In this document: one piece after another, positions 6,855-14,295 of the stretch
Position numbering within the stretch: position 1 is the first letter of the stretch
Layout of the letters: every line of letters begins with the position of its first letter
Source: an uncultured Bacilli bacterium
Lineage (GTDB): Bacteria; Bacillota_I; Bacilli_A; RF39; UBA660
NCBI GenBank assembly: GCA_948874605.1
Contig: CAQRXS010000014.1
Coordinates: 1 to 16,661, forward strand
Reading direction: 5' to 3'
Length of the DNA: 16,661 bases
Notes under the pieces: generated by a model
Told to the model about the DNA's origin: nothing
What the model saw: only the letters and a program-made list of their open reading frames with translations
Database searches by the model: none
Position numbers and translations under genes: made by a program

Positions 6855-7336
6855 CTAAGCTAAAAATAGGATATATTACAATGACACATGGTATAAAAGG
6901 AGAACTAAAATTATATTCTGATTTTTCTAAAAAAGAAAAAATTTTAATTCCTAATTTTCCAGTCATTATTAAAAATCAACAGCATACTATAACAAGTGTT
7001 AGACCTCATAAAAATCATTTTTTGGTGACATTTGATTCATTGAAAGATATTAATTTGGTGGAAGAATTTCGCAATCAAACTGTTTTTGTAGATTTGGAAG
7101 ATATTCCTTTAGAGAGTGGGGAAGTTATTTTAGAAACTTTAATTGGTTATTCTATTGAATGTGAACAAGAAGTTCTTGGAAAAGTAAAAGATATTTTGTA
7201 TAATAAGGGTGGAATACTCTTAGAAATTGACTATTTAAAAAAATACTATATTCCTTATAATAATTATTACATCGAAAAAATATTAGAAAATGAACAGAAA
7301 ATAAAAGTGTTTCATGCTAAGGATTTGATATTATGA
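6851..7336 (+). CDS. rimM: ribosome maturation factor RimM
   Basis: An assembly factor for the 30S subunit that binds ribosomal protein S19 and helps 16S rRNA 3'-domain folding. The 161 residues fit the family. The N-terminal RimM domain opens with [20 protein letters not shown], the typical signature with GxHGIKGE-like spacing. The C-terminal PRC-barrel half contains [17 protein letters not shown] and [20 protein letters not shown] precedes the ATG, and the gene overlaps its neighbours on both sides as ATGA. The rimM-trmD order is conserved across bacteria, but rpsP upstream and rplS downstream, the usual partners, are absent here. Confidence 0.93.
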   Translation: MTKLKIGYITMTHGIKGELKLYSDFSKKEKILIPNFPVIIKNQQHTITSVRPHKNHFLVTFDSLKDINLVEEFRNQTVFVDLEDIPLESGEVILETLIGYSIECEQEVLGKVKDILYNKGGILLEIDYLKKYYIPYNNYYIEKILENEQKIKVFHAKDLIL

Positions 7337-7995
7337 AAATTGATATTTTAACGCTTTTTCCAAAAATGTTTGAAGGTTTTTTATCCGAATCTATCATTAA
7401 ACGCGCTATTGAAAAAGGCTTGGTGGAAATTAATATTATTGATTTTCGCACATTTTCTAAATTATCTCATAATCAGGTAGATGATACTCCGTATGGAGGT
7501 GGAAGCGGAATGGTTCTTCGTTGTGAGCCTTTGATAGAAGCTATTGAATCTGTAAAAACCAAAGATTCCAAAGTAATATTAATGTGTCCTCAGGGAGTGC
7601 CTTATAAACAAGAAAAGGCAAGTGAATTATCTTATTGTTCTCACCTTATTTTCGTTTGTGGTCATTATGAAGGCTTTGATGAGCGAATTCGGGAGTTTGT
7701 AGATGAAGAAATATCAATAGGAGATTATATTTTAACAGGCGGAGAACTGGCAAGTATGGTACTAACCGATTCTATTGTACGCCTTCTTCCGGGAGCGATA
7801 AACCATGATTCTCACGAGAATGACTCTTTTACTAATGGATTACTTGATTATCCTACTTATACGAAGCCTAGTGAATATCGAGGTCTAAAAGTTCCTGAAG
7901 TATTGTTATCTGGAGATCATAAAAAAATTCGGGAATGGCGTGAATATCAGGCACGCGAAAACACAAAAAAAAGAAGAAGTGATTTATTAAAGTAG
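7333..7995 (+). CDS. trmD: tRNA (guanine-N1)-methyltransferase TrmD
   Basis: A SPOUT methyltransferase that makes m1G37 in tRNAs, which prevents +1 frameshifting. The family blocks are intact: [10 protein letters not shown] (4-13), [11 protein letters not shown] (51-61), [21 protein letters not shown] (109-119), [13 protein letters not shown] (128-140), and the C-terminal [13 protein letters not shown] and KRRSDLL. The 220 residues are on the short side (E. coli about 255, B. subtilis about 243). The protein ends right after the KRRxDLL motif, so only the poorly conserved tail is lost. It is coupled to rimM by a four-base overlap. Confidence 0.96.
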   Translation: MKIDILTLFPKMFEGFLSESIIKRAIEKGLVEINIIDFRTFSKLSHNQVDDTPYGGGSGMVLRCEPLIEAIESVKTKDSKVILMCPQGVPYKQEKASELSYCSHLIFVCGHYEGFDERIREFVDEEISIGDYILTGGELASMVLTDSIVRLLPGAINHDSHENDSFTNGLLDYPTYTKPSEYRGLKVPEVLLSGDHKKIREWREYQARENTKKRRSDLLK

Positions 7996-8005
7996 GGGGA
8001 TTGCT

Positions 8006-8491
8006 ATGAATTATAAGGTCGAAAAAGAGATGCAAAACAGAAAATTGGGAAGAAAAAAAATTCCTAAGAATGGCTTTGTTATGAAACTGAAATTAAAATC
8101 AAGAAAAGATTTTATTGAAGTAAAAGAAATTACGATTATGAATGATATTCTAAAAGATAATGTTTTGAAAAAACAGTTTGATAAGGCTTTTAAAAGAATG
8201 CTTAAAATGGTTATGAGTGTAAGAAATGATGAAGATGCTTCTGATGGAGACATTAAAATTGCTATGACAGAAGTAGAAAGAATGAAAGCAATTTTAAAAG
8301 ATAAATATCGAGATGAACTTCGTGTAAAAGATTTTTACGCTATGTGGCGAAAAGCTGATTTTTTAGAAACGGAATTGAAAGAAAAAATCGTGGAACGTCA
8401 AAGAGTCCAAGAGATGATTTGGCGAAATATGATGACAATGAATAATCTATATGAGAAAAATTTGGAGGAAGAAAAGGGACGAGGTAGATAG
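8006..8491 (+). CDS. unrecognised Lys-rich helical protein
   Basis: Not recognised. The 161 residues are highly charged with many Lys, Arg, Glu and Met, almost no Pro or Gly, no signal peptide and no membrane segment. The N-terminal ~45 residues are strongly basic (QNRKLGRKKIPKNG), and a long helical part from about residue 60 to the end has heptad-like spacing. The acidic patch NDEDASDGD is near residues 74-82. Basic plus helical character, placed directly after trmD and rimM, suggests an RNA- or nucleoprotein-binding role, but this is only inference. taggggg at 7993-7999 lies six bases before the ATG. The gap to trmD is ten bases and to the next gene one base, so it is an operon member. Confidence 0.8.
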   Translation: MNYKVEKEMQNRKLGRKKIPKNGFVMKLKLKSRKDFIEVKEITIMNDILKDNVLKKQFDKAFKRMLKMVMSVRNDEDASDGDIKIAMTEVERMKAILKDKYRDELRVKDFYAMWRKADFLETELKEKIVERQRVQEMIWRNMMTMNNLYEKNLEEEKGRGR

Positions 8492-8492
8492 A

Positions 8493-9059
8493 ATGCAAAT
8501 ATTTGACTTTGATAATACGATTTACAAAGGAGAAAGCGTATTTGATTTTGCAATGTTTGTGATAAAGCGAAAAAAATCCTTGATGAAATATATTCCTGGG
8601 ATTGTTCGTCTTTTGTTTTTATATAAAATATGTAAGATGGATGTAGAGGAATTTCAAGTGGCTTTAGAAAAATATTCTCGTCCATTTTTAGAAAATCAAG
8701 AATTTATTGAAACTTTAATTCAGGAATTTTGGCTTTCTAACATCGAAAGATTATATCCGCACATGCTTAAAAGAATAAAGCCAGAAGATATTATTATAAC
8801 TTCTAGTCCAGAGTTTTTGATTGATGGAATTAAAGATGTTTTGAACACGGATAAAATATTGTGTTCGAAATTAGATTTAAAAAATGGTAAAATAACATTT
8901 TTGAACTTTGCTGATAATAAAGTAAAATATTTAGAAAAAGAATATCCGAATGCTAAAGTAGATACGCTTTACACTGATTCTTATAATGATAAACCATTAA
9001 TGGAAATAGCTCGTAATGTCTATTTGGTAAAAAAAGGTAATTTGAAAAAAATAAAATGA
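8493..9059 (+). CDS. HAD-IB family phosphatase (SerB-like)
   Basis: A haloacid dehalogenase-type phosphatase of 188 residues. Motif I is FDFDNT with nucleophile Asp5 and acid/base Asp7. A helical cap follows (about 15-90). Motif II is ITSS (101-104), the motif III Lys is in DNKVKYL (about 143-145), and motif IV is YTDSYNDKPLM (Asp162, Asp166). Subclass IB includes phosphoserine phosphatase and other small-molecule phosphatases; the substrate is not readable. The frame is open upstream to 8451, but the ATG at 8493 places motif I at the N-terminus as usual and follows GAGGT at 8481-8485. It lies in the trmD operon between the unknown protein and the U32 pair. Confidence 0.88.
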   Translation: MQIFDFDNTIYKGESVFDFAMFVIKRKKSLMKYIPGIVRLLFLYKICKMDVEEFQVALEKYSRPFLENQEFIETLIQEFWLSNIERLYPHMLKRIKPEDIIITSSPEFLIDGIKDVLNTDKILCSKLDLKNGKITFLNFADNKVKYLEKEYPNAKVDTLYTDSYNDKPLMEIARNVYLVKKGNLKKIK

Positions 9060-9069
9060 GGTGAGGGGT

Positions 9070-10545
9070 TTGAAAAAGAAGGAATTATTGGTTCCAGTTG
9101 GAAGTATGGAACATTTGATGTTTGCCATTCATAATGGATGCGATGCCGTTTATCTTGGTGGGAAAAGATTTGGGGCTCGAGCTTATGCTTCTAATTTTGA
9201 TGATTCACAAATGATAGAAGCAATTCGCTATTGTCATCTTTATGGAGTTAAAATTTACGTTACTGTAAATACGATGATTTATGAACGTGAAGTGGCTTCT
9301 GTACTTCATTATGTGGGCTTTTTGCATCAAAATCACGTTGATGCGGTTATTGTATCTGATTTAGGTATAATACAAGAAATTCATAAAATGTATCCTTCTT
9401 TGGATATTCATGTGTCAACACAAGCACATACTTGGTCGCCATCCCAAATGAAATTTTTAAAAAGTATTGGAGCAACAAGAGTTGTTATTGATAGAGAACT
9501 TTCTTTAGAAGAAATTCAAGCTTTGCCAGATATTTTGGAAATTGAAGTTTTTATTCATGGGGCATTATGTGTATCGGTATCAGGGGAATGCTTGATGAGT
9601 GCTTTAGAAGAAGTTCGCAGTGGAAATAGAGGGACTTGTGCTCAATATTGTCGTATGAAATATAGGGCTCTTAGAAATGGAAAATACCTTGATTCAAATG
9701 GACCGTTTTTGCTTTCCACGAAAGAATTAAATACATCCCATCACATAAAAGAACTTATGAATAGTAATATTACTAGTTTTAAAATAGAAGGTAGAATGAA
9801 GAGTAAAGAATATGTTGGTTTTATCACGCATTTTTATCGTCGTTTCATGGATGATAAAAGCATGCAAGTAAAAAAGGAAGAAGAAAAAAAGTTAAAAACT
9901 ATTTTTAATCGGGATTTTACAGATGGTTATTTATTTCAAAATAAAAATATTATGAATTTTGAAACTGCTAATCATTTAGGGTATCCTATTGGTTCTGTCA
10001 TAGGATATGATTCGGAAAAAATAAAAATAAAATTAACGGAGTGTATTCATCAAGAAGATGGAATTAAATTTTTGCCTTCTGATTTAGGAATGATAGTGAA
10101 TTTTTTATATAATGAAAGAGGCGCGCTTGTTAGTAGTGCTCAAGCGGGTGATATTATTTTTGTTGATAATAAAATAAATCTTCATGGAAAAGATGTGGTT
10201 CATAAAACAATAGATAAAGTTTTATTAAAAGAGTTACAGGCTTTTGAAGAAAAGAAAATTCCCGTGTCTATGACGGTGAATGCCACTTTGAGTTTATTTA
10301 CTTTGACGATTACAGATAATGAATTTTGTATAAGTGTTTCTAAAGAAATTTGTTCGCCAGCAAGAAGTCGGAGTACTACTCAAGAGGAAATAGCCAAGCA
10401 ATTATCTAAACTTGGAGGGACACCATTTTGTAAAGGAAATATTTCTATCCAAGTTGAGCCTGATTTGTTTATTCCAGTGAGTCAAATCAATGAAGTTAGA
10501 AGAGAAGCGGTTCATAAACTTTATGAAAGTAGGTGTAATAGATGA
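9070..10545 (+). CDS. peptidase U32 family protein (RlhA/TrhP-like RNA hydroxylation factor)
   Basis: A U32 'peptidase' of 491 residues. Characterised relatives are RNA hydroxylation factors (RlhA on 23S rRNA; TrhP, or YrrN/YrrO in B. subtilis, on tRNA uridine 34), so an RNA-modification role fits this operon better than proteolysis. The N-terminus KKKELLVPVGSMEHLMFAI and the segment DAVYLGGKRFGARAYA are typical. The family signature EVFIHGALCVSVSGECLMS is at about 159-177. Four Cys at about 167, 174, 190 and 194 fit the layout that binds an iron-sulfur cluster in relatives such as UbiU. A C-terminal beta-rich domain follows from about 300. The TTG at 9070 is chosen: GAGGTG (9058-9063) lies six bases before it and it yields the family N-terminus. 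The GTG at 9061 is inside that ribosome site. Confidence 0.88.
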   Translation: MKKKELLVPVGSMEHLMFAIHNGCDAVYLGGKRFGARAYASNFDDSQMIEAIRYCHLYGVKIYVTVNTMIYEREVASVLHYVGFLHQNHVDAVIVSDLGIIQEIHKMYPSLDIHVSTQAHTWSPSQMKFLKSIGATRVVIDRELSLEEIQALPDILEIEVFIHGALCVSVSGECLMSALEEVRSGNRGTCAQYCRMKYRALRNGKYLDSNGPFLLSTKELNTSHHIKELMNSNITSFKIEGRMKSKEYVGFITHFYRRFMDDKSMQVKKEEEKKLKTIFNRDFTDGYLFQNKNIMNFETANHLGYPIGSVIGYDSEKIKIKLTECIHQEDGIKFLPSDLGMIVNFLYNERGALVSSAQAGDIIFVDNKINLHGKDVVHKTIDKVLLKELQAFEEKKIPVSMTVNATLSLFTLTITDNEFCISVSKEICSPARSRSTTQEEIAKQLSKLGGTPFCKGNISIQVEPDLFIPVSQINEVRREAVHKLYESRCNR

Positions 10546-11213
10546 CTTCACCTAAGGTAAGCGTTTTTGTGCGTAGTAAAGAGCAACTGAATTTTGTTAG
10601 AATGTATGATGTTCATGCAATTTATACAGATGTACTAGAGCTTGTGCAAGAAAATCCAGAATTATATTATCAAGTACCAAAATATCACGATGCTAGTGAA
10701 CTTCCTGATAATATTTTAACAGAAGATACTGGTCTTTTATATGATTTTAAAGATAAGAAAAATATTATTACGGATTATGGACTTAATGTGGCTAACGAAA
10801 AGACAATAAGCCTATTAGAACAAAGTGGTGCTTCTCGTGTTACACTATCTCTTGAAGTTTCGATGGAAGAATTGAGTTTTTTTAAAAATTTAAAAAAATA
10901 TTCTTTAGAACTATATTTATATGGAAGACCTAAGGTTATGTGTTTAAAAGAACATCCAATATTTACAAATGGTGAATATATTTTGGAAGACATGAAAAAG
11001 AAAAGATATCCAGTAACGGTTTTAGAAAACAAGAATGTTTTCCTTTATCATCATGAGCCAATAGATCGCTTGAGGTATTTTCAAAGTTATAGAGATATAG
11101 GGATTCAATATTTTCGAATTGATTTATGGAAGGAAACGAATCTAGAAATTGCAGAGATTTTTGAAAGAATTTGTTTGCAAAAGAAAAACTGTCAAGAGTT
11201 TACAGAATCTTAA
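10542..11213 (+). CDS. second U32-like half protein without the Cys signature
   Basis: A 223-residue protein resembling the C-terminal TIM-barrel-like half found fused to larger U32 proteins in clostridia. Telltale parts are DYGLNVANEKTISLLEQSG (about 78-96), RVTLSLEVSMEEL (99-111) and ELYLYGRPKVMCLKEHPI (122-139), which corresponds to the GRxPxM-like block of the family. It lacks the GALC...GEC cysteine signature, so it is unlikely to carry the metal cluster. The ATG overlaps the stop of the larger U32 gene as ATGA, which implies coupled translation and probably a two-subunit enzyme, as with YrrN/YrrO. It is the last gene of the operon; a hairpin starts in its stop codon. Confidence 0.75.
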   Translation: MTSPKVSVFVRSKEQLNFVRMYDVHAIYTDVLELVQENPELYYQVPKYHDASELPDNILTEDTGLLYDFKDKKNIITDYGLNVANEKTISLLEQSGASRVTLSLEVSMEELSFFKNLKKYSLELYLYGRPKVMCLKEHPIFTNGEYILEDMKKKRYPVTVLENKNVFLYHHEPIDRLRYFQSYRDIGIQYFRIDLWKETNLEIAEIFERICLQKKNCQEFTES

Positions 11214-11243
11214 GAAAGGATATTTATCATTTCTTTTTTTTTT
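11212..11243 (+). terminator. terminator of the trmD operon
   Basis: aagaaagga (11212-11220) and ttctttttt (11231-11239) pair over nine positions with two G-T wobbles. T continues to 11243. The arm starts in the stop codon, and the T-tract leads directly into the extended -10 of deoD. Being AT-rich, it probably terminates only in part. Confidence 0.45.
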
Positions 11244-11251
11244 GTTATATT
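11243..11251 (+). promoter_or_regulatory. extended -10 promoter of deoD
   Basis: TGTTATATT matches TGnTATAAT with one mismatch. The surrounding bases (atttc, T-tract, gttata, ttatttttagaat) almost repeat those at 3041-3070 before the membrane-protein gene. No -35 other than the T-tract is present. Confidence 0.5.
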
Positions 11252-11281
11252 ATTTTTAGAATAGAAAGAGGGAATGAAAGA

Positions 11282-12022
11282 GTGAAAGCACCAGAGGTGA
11301 TGAGCCACATAAAGCCTGCTCATATCGAATGTACGAAAGAGGATATCGCGGATGTAGTAATTATGCCTGGAGATCCTCTTCGTGCTAAATATATTGCAGA
11401 GCATTTTTTAGAAAATGCTAAGTTAGTCAATAAAATTCGAAATATGTATGCTTATACAGGAGAGTATAAGGGGCATCGCTTAACTGTTATGGCTCATGGT
11501 ATGGGAATGCCAAGTGTTAGTATTTATGCTTTTGAATTATTTTATTTTTTTGGCGTAAAAAAGATTATTCGGATTGGAACTTGTGGAGCATTGCAACCAG
11601 AGATTGATATTCCAGATTTAATTATCGCGAATGAAAGCTATACTGAGGCCAATTTTGCGTATTCTTATAATGGAGATCCAACCCATTATTCTTATCCAAC
11701 AAAAAAATTAACAGAGCATATTATTGAAAAATCAAAAGAAAAAGGATTAAAAGTTCATGTTGGCACAGTTATGTGTACAGAGCAATTTGGATTTTACTCT
11801 GATAATGAACATGTTTTAAAAAGAGTTCCAGAGGGTACAAGGTTACTCGGAGAAGAAATGGAGACATTTGCGTTATTTCATATTGCAAATAGTTTTGAAA
11901 GAGAGTCAGCAGCTATTCTTACTGTCGTAGATAGTAAATATAAAGAAGCATTTTTAACTCCAGAGGAAAGAGAAACATCACTTAATAATATGATTACTTT
12001 AGCGCTTGATAGTGCAATTTAA
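11282..12022 (+). CDS. deoD: purine-nucleoside phosphorylase, DeoD type
   Basis: A cytoplasmic enzyme that splits purine (deoxy)nucleosides with phosphate into base and (deoxy)ribose-1-phosphate for purine salvage; the type is a hexamer. Recognisable blocks are MPGDPLRAKYIAE (28-40), HGMGMPSVSIYA (72-83), RIGTCGA (97-103), EEMETFAL (191-198) and VVDSK (215-219), whose Asp corresponds to the catalytic Asp204 of E. coli. An Arg in PEERE fits the partner Arg. Start choice: the GTG at 11282 follows GAGGG (11268-11272) by nine bases. The ATG at 11300 gives the more usual N-terminus (MSHIKPAHIE), but the only ribosome-like site near it ends two bases before. The frame is open further upstream to 11171, but that would run through the promoter. 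Confidence 0.93.
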   Translation: MKAPEVMSHIKPAHIECTKEDIADVVIMPGDPLRAKYIAEHFLENAKLVNKIRNMYAYTGEYKGHRLTVMAHGMGMPSVSIYAFELFYFFGVKKIIRIGTCGALQPEIDIPDLIIANESYTEANFAYSYNGDPTHYSYPTKKLTEHIIEKSKEKGLKVHVGTVMCTEQFGFYSDNEHVLKRVPEGTRLLGEEMETFALFHIANSFERESAAILTVVDSKYKEAFLTPEERETSLNNMITLALDSAI

Positions 12023-12072
12023 AAAGAGCTTATTCGATGAAGGAATTTACAACATCAATAAACTCTTTTTTC
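12021..12072. terminator. bidirectional terminator between deoD and the phosphohexomutase
   Basis: AAAAAGAG-c-TTATT (12021-12034) pairs with AATAA-a-CTCTTTTT (12057-12070), giving 13 paired positions around one C/A mismatch. The loop is 22 bases. It has a T-tract on the plus strand and A-rich sequence on the other side, so it can serve both convergent genes. Most of it lies within the last codons of the minus-strand gene. For that gene the hairpin begins before the stop, which is tight but common in compact genomes. Confidence 0.55.
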
Positions 12073-13388
12073 TTATTTTCTAATTCCATCTCGGTTGTGG
12101 CTTCAAATCTTAAAGTTAAATTTGGTCCTGTATTACTTGCGCGGATTAATGCCCAAGAATGTTCAAAGTTTACACGAACTCCATCGACAAAATTACCATC
12201 ATAATTTTTAGATTTTACATAATTTACAATTTGTTCTACTACGAAAAATTTTTTTTCATTGGCAACAGGAATTTTAATTTCTGGTGTTGAGTAGTAATGT
12301 GGTATATTACTTAGTAATTCACTGAAGGATTTTTCTGTTTTTGACAGTATTTCTAGGAATCGTAAGCTTGCATATATGGAACTACAAACTTCAGGACCAC
12401 GGTCATTAAAGAAAATGTGTCCTGATAGCTCCCCACCTAATGGGATATTTTCTTCTTTTGTTTTTGCTTCTGTAAAACTAGTCCCTGTACGACTCATAAA
12501 TATTTTTCCACCTAATAGTTCTGTTTCATCAATTAAAGCTTTGGAACATTTTACATCAATCAAAAATGTTTTATTTGGAACTGTTTTAATCATATCCCGA
12601 ATCGCTACAATCATATACTTGTCAGCCATGACAAATTCTCCTAATTCATTAATAATACCAATTCTATCTCCATCTCCATCAAAGGCTATACCAAGGTCAG
12701 CTTTTTCTTCTAACACTTTTTTCTTTAGCATTTCCATATTTTCTTCGACAGCTGGGTCTGGATGATGGTTTGGGAAAGCCCCATCGTTTTCATCACATAT
12801 ATAAATCATGTTAAGATTTGGAAACATACGGTAGGCATCTTTCATAATTGTTGTTGCAACTCCATTACCTGGATCTACCACAACTTTTAGAGGGCGACTA
12901 CCCATGTAGGTGTTTTCTTTTAAATAATTTAAATATGCTTGTTGAATACTTCTTTTTTCATAAAGACCATTACCCGTTTTAAATTTTCCTTTTAACGTAT
13001 ATTCTTTGAATTCTTCTATCATATTACCTCTGGCATTTGCAAGAGGGTCAAAAGAAAATTTAAAACCATTATCTTCTTTTGGATTATGGCTTGCTGTTAC
13101 CATGATACCAAATGTATTTTCTATTACTCTTGAATAGTAATGCATTGGAGTTGTAACGAGTCCGTAATCAATAACATTGATGCCAGATTCTAAAAGTCCT
13201 TTGATTAATTTTTCATGAAGTTTTGGACTTGATAAACGGTTATCATGCCCAACAACGCATTTGTATTTTTCTAATTTTTCTTGAAGGTAAGAACCGTAAC
13301 TTTTGCCAATGATATATGCGGCTTCTTCATTAATATCTTCGGGATAAGTTCCACGAATATCATATGCTTTAAATATATTTTCTTTCAT
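12030..13388 (-). CDS. phosphomannomutase/phosphoglucomutase (alpha-D-phosphohexomutase)
   Basis: Interconverts hexose 1- and 6-phosphates (mannose and/or glucose) for sugar-nucleotide and envelope polysaccharide synthesis. The 452 residues and motif order fit the AlgC/ManB group: FKAYDIRG (6-13), VTASHNP with phospho-Ser100, the metal loop FDGDGDR (236-242), the sugar-binding GGELSGH (318-324) and the phosphate-binding RASNTGP (416-422). Mannose versus glucose preference cannot be fixed from sequence, so no symbol is given. On the minus strand AGGAG precedes the ATG, and an extended -10 lies about 25 bases upstream. It is the only long minus-strand gene here, convergent with deoD and divergent from the spoVID-like gene. 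Confidence 0.94.
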   Translation of the reverse strand: MKENIFKAYDIRGTYPEDINEEAAYIIGKSYGSYLQEKLEKYKCVVGHDNRLSSPKLHEKLIKGLLESGINVIDYGLVTTPMHYYSRVIENTFGIMVTASHNPKEDNGFKFSFDPLANARGNMIEEFKEYTLKGKFKTGNGLYEKRSIQQAYLNYLKENTYMGSRPLKVVVDPGNGVATTIMKDAYRMFPNLNMIYICDENDGAFPNHHPDPAVEENMEMLKKKVLEEKADLGIAFDGDGDRIGIINELGEFVMADKYMIVAIRDMIKTVPNKTFLIDVKCSKALIDETELLGGKIFMSRTGTSFTEAKTKEENIPLGGELSGHIFFNDRGPEVCSSIYASLRFLEILSKTEKSFSELLSNIPHYYSTPEIKIPVANEKKFFVVEQIVNYVKSKNYDGNFVDGVRVNFEHSWALIRASNTGPNLTLRFEATTEMELENKKKEFIDVVNSFIE

Positions 13389-13412
13389 TTTTTCATTCTC
13401 CTATCAAAATTC

Positions 13413-13421
13413 ATTTTACCA
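13413..13421 (-). promoter_or_regulatory. extended -10 promoter of the phosphohexomutase gene
   Basis: The minus strand reads TGGTAAAAT, the same nine bases as the promoter at 5468-5476 on the plus strand. The -35 position (13436-13441) reads tttttt on the minus strand, so the promoter probably depends on the TG extension. The start point would be near 13406. Confidence 0.5.
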
Positions 13422-13492
13422 TGAATTAAATTGGGAAAAAAGTTTAATTTTCTATTTTCCTCAAGAAAAAAATCATTATTTTAAAATTTCTT

Positions 13493-13500
13493 CATATATT
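13493..13500 (+). promoter_or_regulatory. possible sigma-E-like -10 before the spoVID-like gene
   Basis: CATATATT resembles the sigma-E -10 (CATACAnT) with one or two changes, at the right distance from the ribosome site AGAGAGG (13506-13512). The -35 is poor: tcattatt at 13473-13480 is only 12 bases away. Mother-cell control is expected for spoVID in B. subtilis, which is the main reason to list it. Confidence 0.3.
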
Positions 13501-13521
13501 GTCTTAGAGAGGATGATTTGT

Positions 13522-14295
13522 TTGAAAAGCGTGATACCTTTTACAAAGGAACTTGATTTTGCTGGTAAAGTTAGTGAAATTACTAGTATTTCGTTAGAAA
13601 GAGAATTTGAAATTAATGAAACCGCGATTGATGGTAATTTATTTGTTACTGGAGATTATAAAAGCCATGAAGTAAGCGCTAATGTTATTCCATTTTCTTT
13701 TAAAATTCCATTTACGATTGAAATTCCAGATAATTTAGAAAAGAATACGATTTCTTTAGAAATTAGTGATTTTGCTTATGATAACACTAGTGAGGATAAG
13801 ATAACAGTTAACATTGAATTAGAACTTTCTGGAGAATCTATTGAAGTACAGGAGATAGAAGAAGTGGAAGAGATTCCGGTTGAAGTGAATCCAGAAGAAA
13901 TCATAAGTATGTTAGAAAGTGATAGAGAGCCAGACCCTTTGGAAGAGGAAAGGCAAGAACCGATAGAAAGTGAAGAAGAAATAATACCATTAGAAGAAGC
14001 AGAGGCTCTACCTATGCAAGAAGTAGAAAATTCAAAAGAAGAAATAGTGGAAGAAGTTATGTCTGAACCAGAAGTTAGAGAAGATATGACCGAAAGTGAG
14101 GAACTTATTATGGAAAATGTTACAAATGAAGAAGAATATGCTACCTATCATATCCATCTTGTAAAAAGCGGAGAAACCGTTGAAACTATTTGTACCATGT
14201 ATAATTCAAATTTAAGTATGTTATCCGAATATAATGATTTATCCAATATTTCGGAAGGCGAAAAAATTATAATACCGGAGACAGATGAAAAATAG
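13522..14295 (+). CDS. spoVID: SpoVID-like spore coat morphogenetic protein with C-terminal LysM
   Basis: A mother-cell protein expected to drive encasement of the forespore by coat proteins. The N-terminal ~110 residues form a beta-rich domain whose start (KELDFAGKVSEITSISLERE) resembles the opening of B. subtilis SpoVID (QEVSELLSISL...). A very Glu-rich, low-complexity segment covers about 115-200. A single LysM domain is at the end (about 213-254: HLVKSGETVETICTMYNSNL...IIIP). In B. subtilis the SpoVID LysM binds lipid II. At 257 residues it is less than half the length of the B. subtilis protein (about 575), mainly through the shorter acidic linker. The order spoVID then ysxE is kept. The TTG at 13522 is preferred because AGAGAGG abuts the ATG at 13513 (which would add three residues). 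It overlaps the next gene by 11 bases. Confidence 0.75.
   Translation: MKSVIPFTKELDFAGKVSEITSISLEREFEINETAIDGNLFVTGDYKSHEVSANVIPFSFKIPFTIEIPDNLEKNTISLEISDFAYDNTSEDKITVNIELELSGESIEVQEIEEVEEIPVEVNPEEIISMLESDREPDPLEEERQEPIESEEEIIPLEEAEALPMQEVENSKEEIVEEVMSEPEVREDMTESEELIMENVTNEEEYATYHIHLVKSGETVETICTMYNSNLSMLSEYNDLSNISEGEKIIIPETDEK

Noticed and set aside
8398..8685. Minus-strand open frame across the start of the HAD gene
   Set aside because: It overlaps two well-supported plus-strand genes, has no ribosome site and no recognisable domain.
10535..10550. Frameshift or sequencing error splitting a single U32 gene in two
   Set aside because: The junction is a clean ATGA overlap of the type used throughout this operon, and the upstream protein ends with a complete domain (VPVSQINEVRREAV...). 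A designed two-gene arrangement is more likely, though an ancient split is possible.
11171..11281. An upstream start for deoD that would add 37 residues
   Set aside because: It would overlap the end of the preceding gene, run through the terminator and promoter, and add a Phe-rich leader foreign to the family.
12376..12765. Open plus-strand frame of about 129 codons inside the phosphohexomutase gene
   Set aside because: The minus strand encodes an intact enzyme with all motifs here. The plus frame is Ser/Pro/Ile-rich with no recognisable domain or ribosome site.
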